53,988 nucleotides of DNA, taken from Deltaproteobacteria bacterium. Its GTDB lineage: Bacteria > SAR324 > XYD2-FULL-50-16. This document shows positions 41,830 to 50,200 of this stretch, piece by piece. The stretch's first letter is position 1. The number at the start of each line of letters is the position of its first letter. The translations under genes were made by a program, and so were the position numbers. The notes under the pieces are model-generated. The model was not told where the DNA came from and ran no database searches. It was given only the letters and a program-made list of their open reading frames with translations. The DNA lies in NCBI GenBank assembly GCA_018645005.1, contig JABGPJ010000080.1, positions 1-53,988 on the forward strand. The letters are read 5' to 3'.

Positions 41830-43347
41830 ATGCAAAAAACAGATGTCAGGCTGGATCTAGAACAATTAAAAGAAAGTATTTTCAAAAAGTTCCATCGTTC
41901 AACCGATGTGGATCTGGAAAAAGTCGGCCTTGAGCTTGAATTGTTTCCTTTTGCTGCAAACGGTGATGACAGACCGATTCCAGCAGATATTACGACCGAC
42001 AATGGCAACGGGACTTTTGAACTGATCCTGAAGGATATTCAGCAGAACAGTGGACCATTTTCTGCCAGTGATGATGAAAGCTTGCTGACTTTTGATTCTA
42101 CCGCTGGAGGTAATATAACATTTGAGCCAGGAGGGCAGATAGAATACAGCTCCTCGTCCAGGCATGATGTCAGATCTGCCATCATTGAAATGACAGAAAA
42201 TGTGAACAAAATCAGCGATATTCTGAGCAAAAAAGGTATCAGCCTGTTTCATGGCGCGATTAATCCATGGTACGGCGTCTCTGAAATAGGGTTGAAAATG
42301 AGAAAACCCCGTTATCGTGCGATGGATCGGTATATGAATTCCGTGGGGCCATATGGACAACAAATGATGAGATTATCTGCCTCGCTACAGGTGAATCTGG
42401 ATTTTGGAGATCAGAAAACGGCCGCCCAGAGATGGTTAGCCGCTAATCTGCTGGCGCCTGTTTTTAACGCTCTGTTTGGAAACTCTCCTCTTGTGGGTGG
42501 GCGGGTGACCGGAGCCCAAAGCTATCGTTCTATAACATGGCAGAACCTGGATCACAGCCGCACCGGATTTCCCCATTTGCATCGTGTGAATGAAAAAGTG
42601 AAAACCCCTGAGGCACAATATCTGAATTTTGCTTTGCGGGCTGCCGTCATTTTGCTGCCGGATGATTCAGGTGTCCCTGGTTTTAGAACCAAAAATTTCA
42701 GCTTTCAACAGTGGGTGGATTCAGGCTATAACGGATGGTATCCAGACATGGATGATTGGGAAACTCATCTCACAACTCTGTTTCCGGAAGTCAGACCCAA
42801 AGGATTTATGGAGTGCCGATTTATTGACGGTCTACCGAAAGCGTGGTGGGCTGTTCCAGCCATCCTCTTAACGTCAATTATCTATAATGCTTCAGCCACC
42901 CAGCAGGTTATCGATCTGATGATGCCTGATTACAACAAACTGGATCAGATGCTGAAGCAAGCTTCAATTTCCGGGGTCAGTACCTTCCCGGAAAAGGCCA
43001 GACAGATTTTTGAGATCGGGTTGAATTCATCCAGCCTTCAGAACGAACCAGACTTAGGGGCATACTGCGAAAGATTTTATAAGCATTATACCTATCTTGA
43101 ACAATCCCCGGCAGCGGATCTTCTGCAGTTAAATAACCGGACTGTCTTTGATTTAAACCAGTACGAAGAATATGAAAAAAGAATGCATGAGGTAGCTCAG
43201 CCCCCTGAATTTACAGTTTTTAAAAACTTTCGCTCAGAAAAAGCGTGCCAACCTGCCGTAAAAAAGATCAAACGACAAGCCTCGATAAAAAAGCAGGGTT
43301 CGGTAAAACAGATGGCTTTGTGTACCCCTTTTAATTGTTGCAGCTGA
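41830..43347 (+). CDS. Glutamate-cysteine ligase (GCS2/EgtA-like)
   Basis: A 505-aa ATP-dependent ligase that makes gamma-glutamylcysteine. Motifs: VGLELELFPFA, TFEPGGQIEYSS, MMRLSASLQVNLDF and YRSITWQNLDHSRTG, which fit the plant/alpha-proteobacterial GSH1 and EgtA group. No glutathione synthetase follows, so the final thiol is unknown. AAGGATAGAG precedes the ATG. It leads a cluster with a membrane protein and cysteine synthase. Confidence 0.88.
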   Translation: MQKTDVRLDLEQLKESIFKKFHRSTDVDLEKVGLELELFPFAANGDDRPIPADITTDNGNGTFELILKDIQQNSGPFSASDDESLLTFDSTAGGNITFEPGGQIEYSSSSRHDVRSAIIEMTENVNKISDILSKKGISLFHGAINPWYGVSEIGLKMRKPRYRAMDRYMNSVGPYGQQMMRLSASLQVNLDFGDQKTAAQRWLAANLLAPVFNALFGNSPLVGGRVTGAQSYRSITWQNLDHSRTGFPHLHRVNEKVKTPEAQYLNFALRAAVILLPDDSGVPGFRTKNFSFQQWVDSGYNGWYPDMDDWETHLTTLFPEVRPKGFMECRFIDGLPKAWWAVPAILLTSIIYNASATQQVIDLMMPDYNKLDQMLKQASISGVSTFPEKARQIFEIGLNSSSLQNEPDLGAYCERFYKHYTYLEQSPAADLLQLNNRTVFDLNQYEEYEKRMHEVAQPPEFTVFKNFRSEKACQPAVKKIKRQASIKKQGSVKQMALCTPFNCCS

Positions 43348-43364
43348 CAGCTCAGGAGTTGTAT

Positions 43365-43973
43365 ATGGCATTTCGTCGGCCCGGTTTTATGCAGGGATTA
43401 ATGGAGAAGATTGTATCCAACCCGCTTAGAGCTACATTTACGGTTGGTACTTCAATATTGGTTTTAACAGAAATAATCAAACAAAGTGTCGGTATTTTTC
43501 CGGAGCTGGCCTATTTACTGTTTCTGGTACCATTTGTTCCACCTTTTTTTATCACCCGCACTGCCAAAATAATTAATGAACGCAGAGCGGAGCACGACTT
43601 CATCAATGATGCTGAACCTTACATCTTTGTGGCCTTTCCTGATTCTCTTTCAAAGGATTCACTGTTGCAAACCCAGCCTGATATTGTCAGTGACAGTGCT
43701 GCCCGACATTTTAATTGCTCTGCTGAAGCGTTTCTTGGGCAAGGGGCGCTGCCAGAGTTTCTCTTTAAAGATCCAATTGAACGGCAGACGATCGTTGAAT
43801 TGATGATAGACAGTTTTAAAAAAAATGACGGATACGGAACGATCAGTAGCTATCGGTTGGCAATGAAGCCTGTTGGAGCAGAAGAGCCAAAGAACTACTT
43901 ACTCAATAGCGTTTTGCGAAAACGAGACGGAAAATTTAAGTGGCAGGGAACGTTGATGAAACTAAATCCATAG
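43365..43973 (+). CDS. Unknown membrane protein in the thiol cluster
   Basis: A 202-aa protein starting at ATG 43365 after AGGAG, 17 nt after the ligase stop. Two hydrophobic segments lie at about 22-40 and 46-64 ([32 protein letters not shown]). The soluble part (about 70-202) has the look of a degenerate PAS domain ([14 protein letters not shown]... [20 protein letters not shown]). I cannot name a family. It may sense or anchor something linked to thiol metabolism. Confidence 0.7.
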   Translation: MAFRRPGFMQGLMEKIVSNPLRATFTVGTSILVLTEIIKQSVGIFPELAYLLFLVPFVPPFFITRTAKIINERRAEHDFINDAEPYIFVAFPDSLSKDSLLQTQPDIVSDSAARHFNCSAEAFLGQGALPEFLFKDPIERQTIVELMIDSFKKNDGYGTISSYRLAMKPVGAEEPKNYLLNSVLRKRDGKFKWQGTLMKLNP

Positions 43974-44005
43974 AACGGAAATTCCGTTTTGATAAGGAGA
44001 AAAAG

Positions 44006-44935
44006 ATGAAACAGAACTACTCAGATGTTACTCAATCGATAGGAAGCACCCCCCTGGTTGAATTGAATAGAATAGCCGAGGGAACAGCGGCCCGTATCCT
44101 GGCAAAAATGGAATCCAGAAACCCGCTGGGAAGCGTGAAGGATAGGATTGGAAACGCAATGATCGTCGCTGCGGAAGAAAAAGGTCTGATAAAAAAAGAC
44201 ACGGTCATTATAGAACCGACCAGTGGTAATACGGGTCTTGCCTTGGCTATGGTCTGTGCCGCAAAAGGGTATAAACTGGTGTTGACCATGCCTGACACGA
44301 TGAGTGTGGAGAGAAGAAATCTCTTAAGCCAACTGGGTGCAGAGCTGGTTCTAACCCCAGGCAGTGAAGGTATGAAAGGGGCGATCAATAAGGCTGGAGA
44401 AATATTGGAAAACACGCCCGGGGCTTTTATACCGAATCAGTTTGAAAACCCAGCGAACCCTCAAATTCACAGGACAACAACGGCACTTGAAATCTGGGAG
44501 AGCACAGATGGCCTGGTTGATATTTTTATCAGTGGTGTCGGCACAGGTGGGACTGTAACCGGTGTCGGTGAAACGATCAAGCAGAAAAAACCAGCATTCA
44601 AAGCGATAGCCGTTGAACCCGCTGACTCCCCGGTACTGTCCGGAGGAAGTCCGGGCCCGCACAAAATCCAGGGAATTGGGGCTGGTTTTATTCCTAAAGT
44701 CTTAAATGTTGATATCCTGGATGAAATTATACAAGTTACCAATGAGCAGGCTTTCGAGACGGCAAAAAGCCTGGCTAAAATGGAAGGCCTGATGTGCGGG
44801 ATCTCTTCAGGGGCTGCAGTCTGGGCTGCCTTGGAAGTTGGGAAGCGTCCAGAAAACAAGGACAAATTGATTGTGGTGTTGCTGCCGGATACCGGGGAAC
44901 GGTATCTAAGTACGGCTCTTTTTGAGCCGCTATAA
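44006..44935 (+). CDS. cysK: Cysteine synthase
   Basis: A 309-aa O-acetylserine (thiol) lyase. It has the PLP lysine in [11 protein letters not shown], the TSGNTG substrate loop, [11 protein letters not shown] phosphate cup and the C-terminal [12 protein letters not shown]. The start at 44006 follows AAGGAG. It supplies cysteine to the ligase upstream and to SUF. Confidence 0.95.
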   Translation: MKQNYSDVTQSIGSTPLVELNRIAEGTAARILAKMESRNPLGSVKDRIGNAMIVAAEEKGLIKKDTVIIEPTSGNTGLALAMVCAAKGYKLVLTMPDTMSVERRNLLSQLGAELVLTPGSEGMKGAINKAGEILENTPGAFIPNQFENPANPQIHRTTTALEIWESTDGLVDIFISGVGTGGTVTGVGETIKQKKPAFKAIAVEPADSPVLSGGSPGPHKIQGIGAGFIPKVLNVDILDEIIQVTNEQAFETAKSLAKMEGLMCGISSGAAVWAALEVGKRPENKDKLIVVLLPDTGERYLSTALFEPL

Positions 44936-44977
44936 ATTGATTGATAACCTGGCCTGGCAAGAACTCTAAGACGCTTT

Positions 44978-45895
44978 TTACTGAAATTTGCTGCCGGTCC
45001 AATTGTAGCTGGTTTCACGATAGATATACTTTATCCATTGGCTGAAAAACTCGTTTCTATGGGATCGCCAGCGATTGACTGGATTCTCAAAATCAAAATT
45101 GACCGGATCTTTAACATCGGTCCGGTTTTTTGCTTTGTCTCTGTAGGTTTCTTCAACCAAGCGACCGGAATTATACTCCGGGTGTCCCATATGCATGAGC
45201 AACCTTCTATCAGTCGTCTCAAAAATCACATATCCCGCATCCTCCGAATGGCCTAAGAGGTTAAGATTCCCTTTATCTCTCTCCAGTTCGAGCAATTCAT
45301 CGGGGTATCCCGAATGGCGGCTTTGCGGACATTGAAATACATCGTCAAGGTCTCCTGTGATCGGGTGTCCCGGGATTATATTATCGATGTTGAAAACGCC
45401 AAACAACTTTGTTTCAAAAGGCGTTTTTTCAATTCCAATCGTCTTTGCCAGAGCCATCCCTCCCCAACAGATCCCCAGAGTGGATGTAATGTTTTTTCTG
45501 GCAAAGTCTATGATACTGACAACCTCATCCCAATATTGGACCTCTTCAAATCCGAGTTCTTCGACGGGTGCTCCTGTGATGATCAGACCATCAAGCGGTC
45601 TATCGTGAATCGCCTCTCTGAACGTCACATACAGATCGTTTAAATGCTCCTGGCTGGATGAATGATATTGATGCATACTCAGCTTTATCCAGACGGGAAT
45701 AATCTGCAAGATTGATTTCCCTAAAGGGTAAAGCAGATTGAACTCATAGGTTTGGACATTGGGCATAATATTCAGAATTCCAATTCTTAAGGGTCTTATA
45801 TCCTGTTTGGCAGCATTTTCAATGGATATGCAGTCAATGTGTGTAGACTCCAATGCTGCTTTGGCATGATAATGCTTAGGAATAATAATGGTCAT
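44978..45895 (-). CDS. metA: Homoserine O-acyltransferase (MetA family)
   Basis: A 305-aa enzyme of methionine synthesis. The nucleophile cysteine is in LGICWGGMAL, and the His/Glu partners are in MHMGHPEYN. The TGAPVE motif carries glutamate at the position that in characterised enzymes favours acetyl-CoA over succinyl-CoA, so it is probably an acetyltransferase. It converges with cysK and follows nadA by 104 nt. Confidence 0.93.
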   Translation of the reverse strand: MTIIIPKHYHAKAALESTHIDCISIENAAKQDIRPLRIGILNIMPNVQTYEFNLLYPLGKSILQIIPVWIKLSMHQYHSSSQEHLNDLYVTFREAIHDRPLDGLIITGAPVEELGFEEVQYWDEVVSIIDFARKNITSTLGICWGGMALAKTIGIEKTPFETKLFGVFNIDNIIPGHPITGDLDDVFQCPQSRHSGYPDELLELERDKGNLNLLGHSEDAGYVIFETTDRRLLMHMGHPEYNSGRLVEETYRDKAKNRTDVKDPVNFDFENPVNRWRSHRNEFFSQWIKYIYRETSYNWTGSKFQ

Positions 45896-45999
45896 TGGCC
45901 TTCTGCTTTCTGATGTTCGACTCTTTTTTTTCTAATTGTAACCCATTGTGGACCTTTGAATCTCAATAAAGTCCTGAAACAAAGGGTATCGCGGTGACG

Positions 46000-47205
46000 T
46001 CAGGCCTGGCTGCTAAGTTTCAGCATTTTCTCCAAAGCCTGTCTTGCCCCGAGTTTTATGTCCTCTGCCACGTTAATCCGATTCACCACTTTTCCATCGA
46101 CCAGATTCTCGAGAACCCATAGAACATCGCCTGGATAAACCTGGTACATTGTAGAGCAGGTACAGGAAGTCGGATTCAGACATTCAACGTGCTTCTGCTG
46201 TTCCTCAGCCATTTGTCTGGCTATTCGATTCACCAGAGACAGCTCGGTACCAACAGCCCAACTTGAACCAGGTGCACTCTCAGAGATGACATCGATAATC
46301 TTATTTGTTGACCCTGAGTAGTCTGCAGCCTGAACGATCTCTTCAGGACACTCCGGATGCACAATCACTTTGACATCTGGAATCCGTTTTCTGACTGCTT
46401 CAATCTGTGCACTGGTAAATCGACAATGGACAGAACAGTATCCATCCCACAAAAGCACTTTAGAATCCCGAATATCCTGATCAGACAATCCGCCATCGCT
46501 CAGATCACGCTGCCAAAGACAAATCTTGTCTTTTTCAACCTGCAATGCATTTGCTGTGTTTCTTCCCAAATGCTGATCTGGGAAAAACAGCACCCGCTTA
46601 TTTTGATCAAGCGCCCATTTTAGAATTTTGTGTGCGTTCGAAGAGGTACAAACTGTACCACCGTGTCTGGCACAAAAATCTTTCAGGGTAGCGGCAGAAT
46701 TGATATAAGTGATGGGAATGATGCTCTGATCACCACAGATATTCGCCAGGTAATCCCAGGCTTTTTCGACAGTTGTTGTGTCAGCCATGTCAGCCATAGA
46801 ACATCCGGCTTCAAGGTCCGGCAACAATACAGTCTGGTTTTCATGGGTGATAATATCTGCGCTTTCTGCCATGAAATGCACACCACAGAAGATGATGTAT
46901 TTTGCTGTGCTTTTTGCTGCCTGCTGAGCAAGATATAGGGAATCTCCTGAAACATCAGCGAACCAGAATGTTCCATCCTGTTGATAATGATGGCAGAGGA
47001 TTAATAAATCGTCTCCAAGTTTCCTTTTGGCTTCCGTACCTCTCTGTTGAATTTCTTCCTGACTCAACTGATAATAGAAGGGCGGGATATTTTTTTTCTC
47101 GCCTGGCATTTGAGGGCGACCTACTTTCTCAAATGCGGCTGGGGTCGCTTTGTTCAAAATAATGTCTCTCGAAAAGATGCCGCAACAAGAAAAATGACGG
47201 GGCAT
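46000..47205 (-). CDS. nadA: NadA, quinolinate synthase
   Basis: A 4Fe-4S enzyme of NAD synthesis, about 401 aa from the ATG at 47205. The frame extends to 47295 inside the Rrf2 gene, but translation from there is unlikely. Cluster cysteines lie in IIFCGVHFM / EAGCSMADM, HGGTVCTSSNA and NPTSCTCSTMY. Substrate motifs ILCHHYQQD and FFPDQHLGRN are present. It is an oxygen-labile enzyme encoded directly after an Rrf2-type regulator. Confidence 0.93.
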   Translation of the reverse strand: MPRHFSCCGIFSRDIILNKATPAAFEKVGRPQMPGEKKNIPPFYYQLSQEEIQQRGTEAKRKLGDDLLILCHHYQQDGTFWFADVSGDSLYLAQQAAKSTAKYIIFCGVHFMAESADIITHENQTVLLPDLEAGCSMADMADTTTVEKAWDYLANICGDQSIIPITYINSAATLKDFCARHGGTVCTSSNAHKILKWALDQNKRVLFFPDQHLGRNTANALQVEKDKICLWQRDLSDGGLSDQDIRDSKVLLWDGYCSVHCRFTSAQIEAVRKRIPDVKVIVHPECPEEIVQAADYSGSTNKIIDVISESAPGSSWAVGTELSLVNRIARQMAEEQQKHVECLNPTSCTCSTMYQVYPGDVLWVLENLVDGKVVNRINVAEDIKLGARQALEKMLKLSSQA

Positions 47206-47233
47206 CCCGGGTTGATTAGAAAGTGGATGGTTT

Positions 47234-47677
47234 TCAAATAGAGAAGGAATTTTCCGGTTTTTTAGGAAGCTCTTTTTCTTGATTAAGCAAGTCACGGATT
47301 GTAATATTTTTTAAAACATCTTCTTGAGCCTCTTTTACTTTTTGCCATACTGGACGAGTAACACATCTTTCGACGCGGTTGCAAAGATCTGGCATTGTCA
47401 GGCACTCGGCAGGAGAAAGACATCCTTGCAATGATTCAACAATCTGCAGCATCGTGATCTCTTCAGGCGCTCGCCTTAAAACAAAGCCTCCCTTTGCTCC
47501 TCGTAAAGCCAGAATAATATCTTTGTTTTTTAGATCAAGCAGGATGTTCTCTAAATAAGAATCGTTCAATTCCTGATTGGCGGCAATTTCCCGTCTCTTG
47601 GTGGGTCGTAATCCGTAATTATGGGCAATTTCAAGAACTGCCCTGACTCCGTATCGACATTTTGATGAAAGTTTCAT
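47234..47677 (-). CDS. Rrf2/IscR-family transcriptional regulator
   Basis: A 147-aa winged-helix regulator. KLSSKCRYGVRAVLEIA and LRGAKGGFVLRRAPEEIT are typical of Rrf2. Several cysteines (GCLSPAEC, PDLCNRVERC) lie where IscR and relatives bind an Fe-S cluster. It may sense Fe-S, cysteine or redox state and control nadA or sulfur genes. It is the only Rrf2 gene in the window, and it is far from suf. Confidence 0.92.
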   Translation of the reverse strand: MKLSSKCRYGVRAVLEIAHNYGLRPTKRREIAANQELNDSYLENILLDLKNKDIILALRGAKGGFVLRRAPEEITMLQIVESLQGCLSPAECLTMPDLCNRVERCVTRPVWQKVKEAQEDVLKNITIRDLLNQEKELPKKPENSFSI

Positions 47678-47759
47678 CGTGGCCCATATATTTAGTGTTA
47701 TTTAATAAAATTTAGGGCTTATATCAGTCGGATATGCCCGATCAGTATGCCAACTTCCA

Positions 47760-47863
47760 TAAGGATCGTACAAAAATAACTTGACATAATCTGTCCGCAA
47801 AAGTCCCGTAAAGAGTGGACATTTTGCAGACAGAATGCCAAGTAATTTTTGAGCCATGGTCCC
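47760..47863 (+). repeat. Palindromic element family 1 (short form) upstream of the Rrf2 gene
   Basis: A 104-bp copy. The left end reads AAGGATCGTAC (one G short) and the right end is altered (GAGCCATGGTCCC). The central stem CTGTCCGCAAAAGTCC/GGACATTTTGCAGACAG is kept. Confidence 0.85.
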
Positions 47864-48286
47864 CTCGATGGAGCGCATACTGAATATTCACAACAAAACG
47901 ATTCAACTGCTGACAGCGACAACAGGTTAGCTTAATGTATGAGAATTATGCTATTATTTTCTGTTTTCTGCAATATGTAATAAAAGGAAAGATGATAAAT
48001 AAGGTGATCTAAGACAGAAAGAATATAATGTTTCATAACTTCAAAGCACTACTGCTCTACTTGATCAGGGAACCCTCTGTCTCTTTCAGCTCTGTGATGT
48101 GCTTTAACAGATGGTTATGCCAACATTATGCGGCTATCAAAATAATGGCGGTCCTTTGAGAAGCAATCATGCTGATTCATTGAAGGAATGAAAAAGGATC
48201 CCAATCCCCGCAAAGATCGTCTGTTGAAGATTTGGTTTACTTCCTTGCCGGAAATCATTAAAAAGGCTCATAATAATGATATAATG

Positions 48287-48522
48287 CAGTATTGTCGGGT
48301 TAGATTTTTGCAGAAAGCTGAATGCTGAAACCCGTCTCTGCGCATAAGGATCTAAAGATTTGCTAAGTTTGCTTCACGAAAAACCGCCAAACTCGCCTGC
48401 CTCGCTCAAACATGGCTTATTTTCGCTACGCTAAACTAAGAAAATCTAATAAATCCTTCTAAGCTCGATCCAGGTTTCAGCATTCAGCTTTCGTTTTGCA
48501 AAAATCTAACCCGACATTGCTG
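48287..48522. repeat. Inverted-repeat element, family 2 (copy 3, longest)
   Basis: A 236-bp copy ending in CAGTATTGTCGGGTTAG and CTAACCCGACATTGCTG. Subterminal arms AAGCTGAATGCTGAAACC and GGTTTCAGCATTCAGCTT are a perfect 18-bp inverted repeat. The interior shares CCTCGCTCAAACA with the 11507 copy. It ends 16 bp before the FAH gene ribosome site. Confidence 0.85.
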
Positions 48523-48547
48523 GAAATAATGAAAACCAGGAGAAATG

Positions 48548-49357
48548 ATGAAGATAATTCGCTTTATTAATGATCAGAACACTGAAGTACTGGGCTGTGA
48601 CTATCAGGATGGATCTGCAAATCAGTTGGAAGGGGAGATCTATGGCTCACTGACAGATACCGGGCGCCGGGTTCCGGTGAAAAAACTACTTTCGCCCGTA
48701 GCGCCCACCAATATTCTATGCATTGGCCTGAACTACTACCTGCATGCCAAAGAGACAGGTTTGGAACTACCGATCTATCCGACCCTGTTCATGAAGAATG
48801 TTGCGTCCGCCTCACATCCCAATGATCCTATCGAGATTCCGCTCTGCGCCAGGAAAAAACCGGAAGTGGATTATGAAATTGAACTGGCCGTTGTTATCGG
48901 AAAATCTGTTAAAAATGTTTCAGTGGACGATGCGCTGGACTTTGTGGCCGGCTACACCGTAGCCAATGATGTTTCTGCCAGGCGGTGGCAGGGCCATGCT
49001 GGTAATGGACAGTGGGTCCGAGGCAAAAGCTACGACACTTTTTGTCCCATTGGACCCTGCCTGGTGACGCCTGATGAAATTGCTGATCCCCAGAATCTGA
49101 ACCTTGAGTGCCGGTTGAACGGTGAGGTGATGCAGCAGGCCCATACATCCGATATGATCTTTTCTGTGGCTCAGATCATATCCTACCTTTCTGAGGATAC
49201 AACCCTGATTCCAGGGACAATTATCCTTACCGGCACTCCCTGGGGCGTTGGATATACGAGAAATCCACCCGTTTATCTGAAACAGGGTGACCTCATGGAA
49301 CTTGAGATCGAGAAAATTGGGACACTCGTCAATGCGGTCACTGAGCCGAAACCTTGA
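48548..49357 (+). CDS. Fumarylacetoacetate hydrolase-family protein
   Basis: A 269-aa FAH-fold enzyme. Metal ligands E-x-E...D are seen in VDYEIELAVVIGK and ANDVSARRWQ, with GKSYDTFCPIGP and TLIPGTIILTGTPWGVGY completing the site. Relatives cleave C-C bonds of acylpyruvates or decarboxylate oxaloacetate; the substrate is not clear. I start at 48548, five bases after AGGAG; 48545 is also an ATG. Confidence 0.92.
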   Translation: MKIIRFINDQNTEVLGCDYQDGSANQLEGEIYGSLTDTGRRVPVKKLLSPVAPTNILCIGLNYYLHAKETGLELPIYPTLFMKNVASASHPNDPIEIPLCARKKPEVDYEIELAVVIGKSVKNVSVDDALDFVAGYTVANDVSARRWQGHAGNGQWVRGKSYDTFCPIGPCLVTPDEIADPQNLNLECRLNGEVMQQAHTSDMIFSVAQIISYLSEDTTLIPGTIILTGTPWGVGYTRNPPVYLKQGDLMELEIEKIGTLVNAVTEPKP

Positions 49358-49422
49358 TGAACAGTTATGTCTCTTCTTCTATTTTCTGAAAACAGAGCCG
49401 GTATTTAACCAAGGAGATCAAC

Positions 49423-49893
49423 GTGCATTCAACGATGGTTTTAAAAATGTTTATTAGCGGGACGCTGATTCTGATGACACTGAGCAGTTGTGCAGATAGA
49501 AAACCTGATACGGTTGGTGTGCACAATCAGCAGCTTTCCAATTGCCCGGACAGTCCAAATTGTGTATCCAGTACGGTCCAGGATCAGGAACACCAGATCG
49601 CACCTTTTCATGTAAAAGGCAAATCAGATATAATCTGGTCGCAGCTCCTGCAAACAATTGACTCCTTTCCGCGTTGCCTGATGATTACCAAAACAGATGT
49701 TTATCTGCATATGGAGTGCAAAAGCCTGATCTTTCGATTTGTGGACGATCTGGAACTACTGCTGACTCCAACCACAGGCATTATCGATATCAGGTCAGCA
49801 TCCCGTCTTGGCAAGTCAGACTTTGGTGTCAATCGGAAGCGCGTCGAATCCCTGCGACAGGTTCTGCTGAATAAAGGACTTATCGAATCATAA
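49423..49893 (+). CDS. DUF1499 lipoprotein
   Basis: A 156-aa protein starting at GTG after AAGGAG. The signal peptide ends in a lipobox (LMTLSSC), so it is probably lipid-anchored. DUF1499 motifs are CPDSPNCVSS and RSASRLGKSDFGVNRKRVESLR. Function is unknown. Confidence 0.9.
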   Translation: MHSTMVLKMFISGTLILMTLSSCADRKPDTVGVHNQQLSNCPDSPNCVSSTVQDQEHQIAPFHVKGKSDIIWSQLLQTIDSFPRCLMITKTDVYLHMECKSLIFRFVDDLELLLTPTTGIIDIRSASRLGKSDFGVNRKRVESLRQVLLNKGLIES

Positions 49894-49911
49894 CAGCGAA
49901 AGCTGTTTTCC
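49892..49911 (+). terminator. Terminator-like hairpin after the DUF1499 gene
   Basis: AACAGC pairs with GCTGTT around a GAAA tetraloop directly at the stop codon, followed by TTCC. The tetraloop supports a real structure. The gap to the next gene at 50201 shows no other feature I can support. Confidence 0.6.
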
Positions 49912-50200
49912 TGCCCCCTTTTCCAACTCTTCGTTATTGTATCTGCATCTGGATGGGTCAGTGTGTTCCACTGGTCCCATTTCATTCCCGGTTGGTAGAT
50001 TTAAAAAATCAAATCGAGTGACCTTGTTTAAAAAAACACTTATTTTTGATCGACTCTGTTATCCGGTTAGAATTTTGCAGTAGGTTCATCTGATATTTTC
50101 GACTCGCTTTGCAGTCAACTTAATAGCTCGCCCACCCACAACTTTCAAATAATGCGTTACACTCATTGTGGCCAGGCAAACACCAAACTCTGCAGCCGTC

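Larger units (their letters stand above)
47678..48544. other. Long intergenic region between Rrf2 and FAH genes
   Basis: 867 bp without a convincing gene. It contains a family 1 element (47760-47863) and a family 2 element (48287-48522). The sequence between them shows no promoter match I can defend. Confidence 0.5.
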
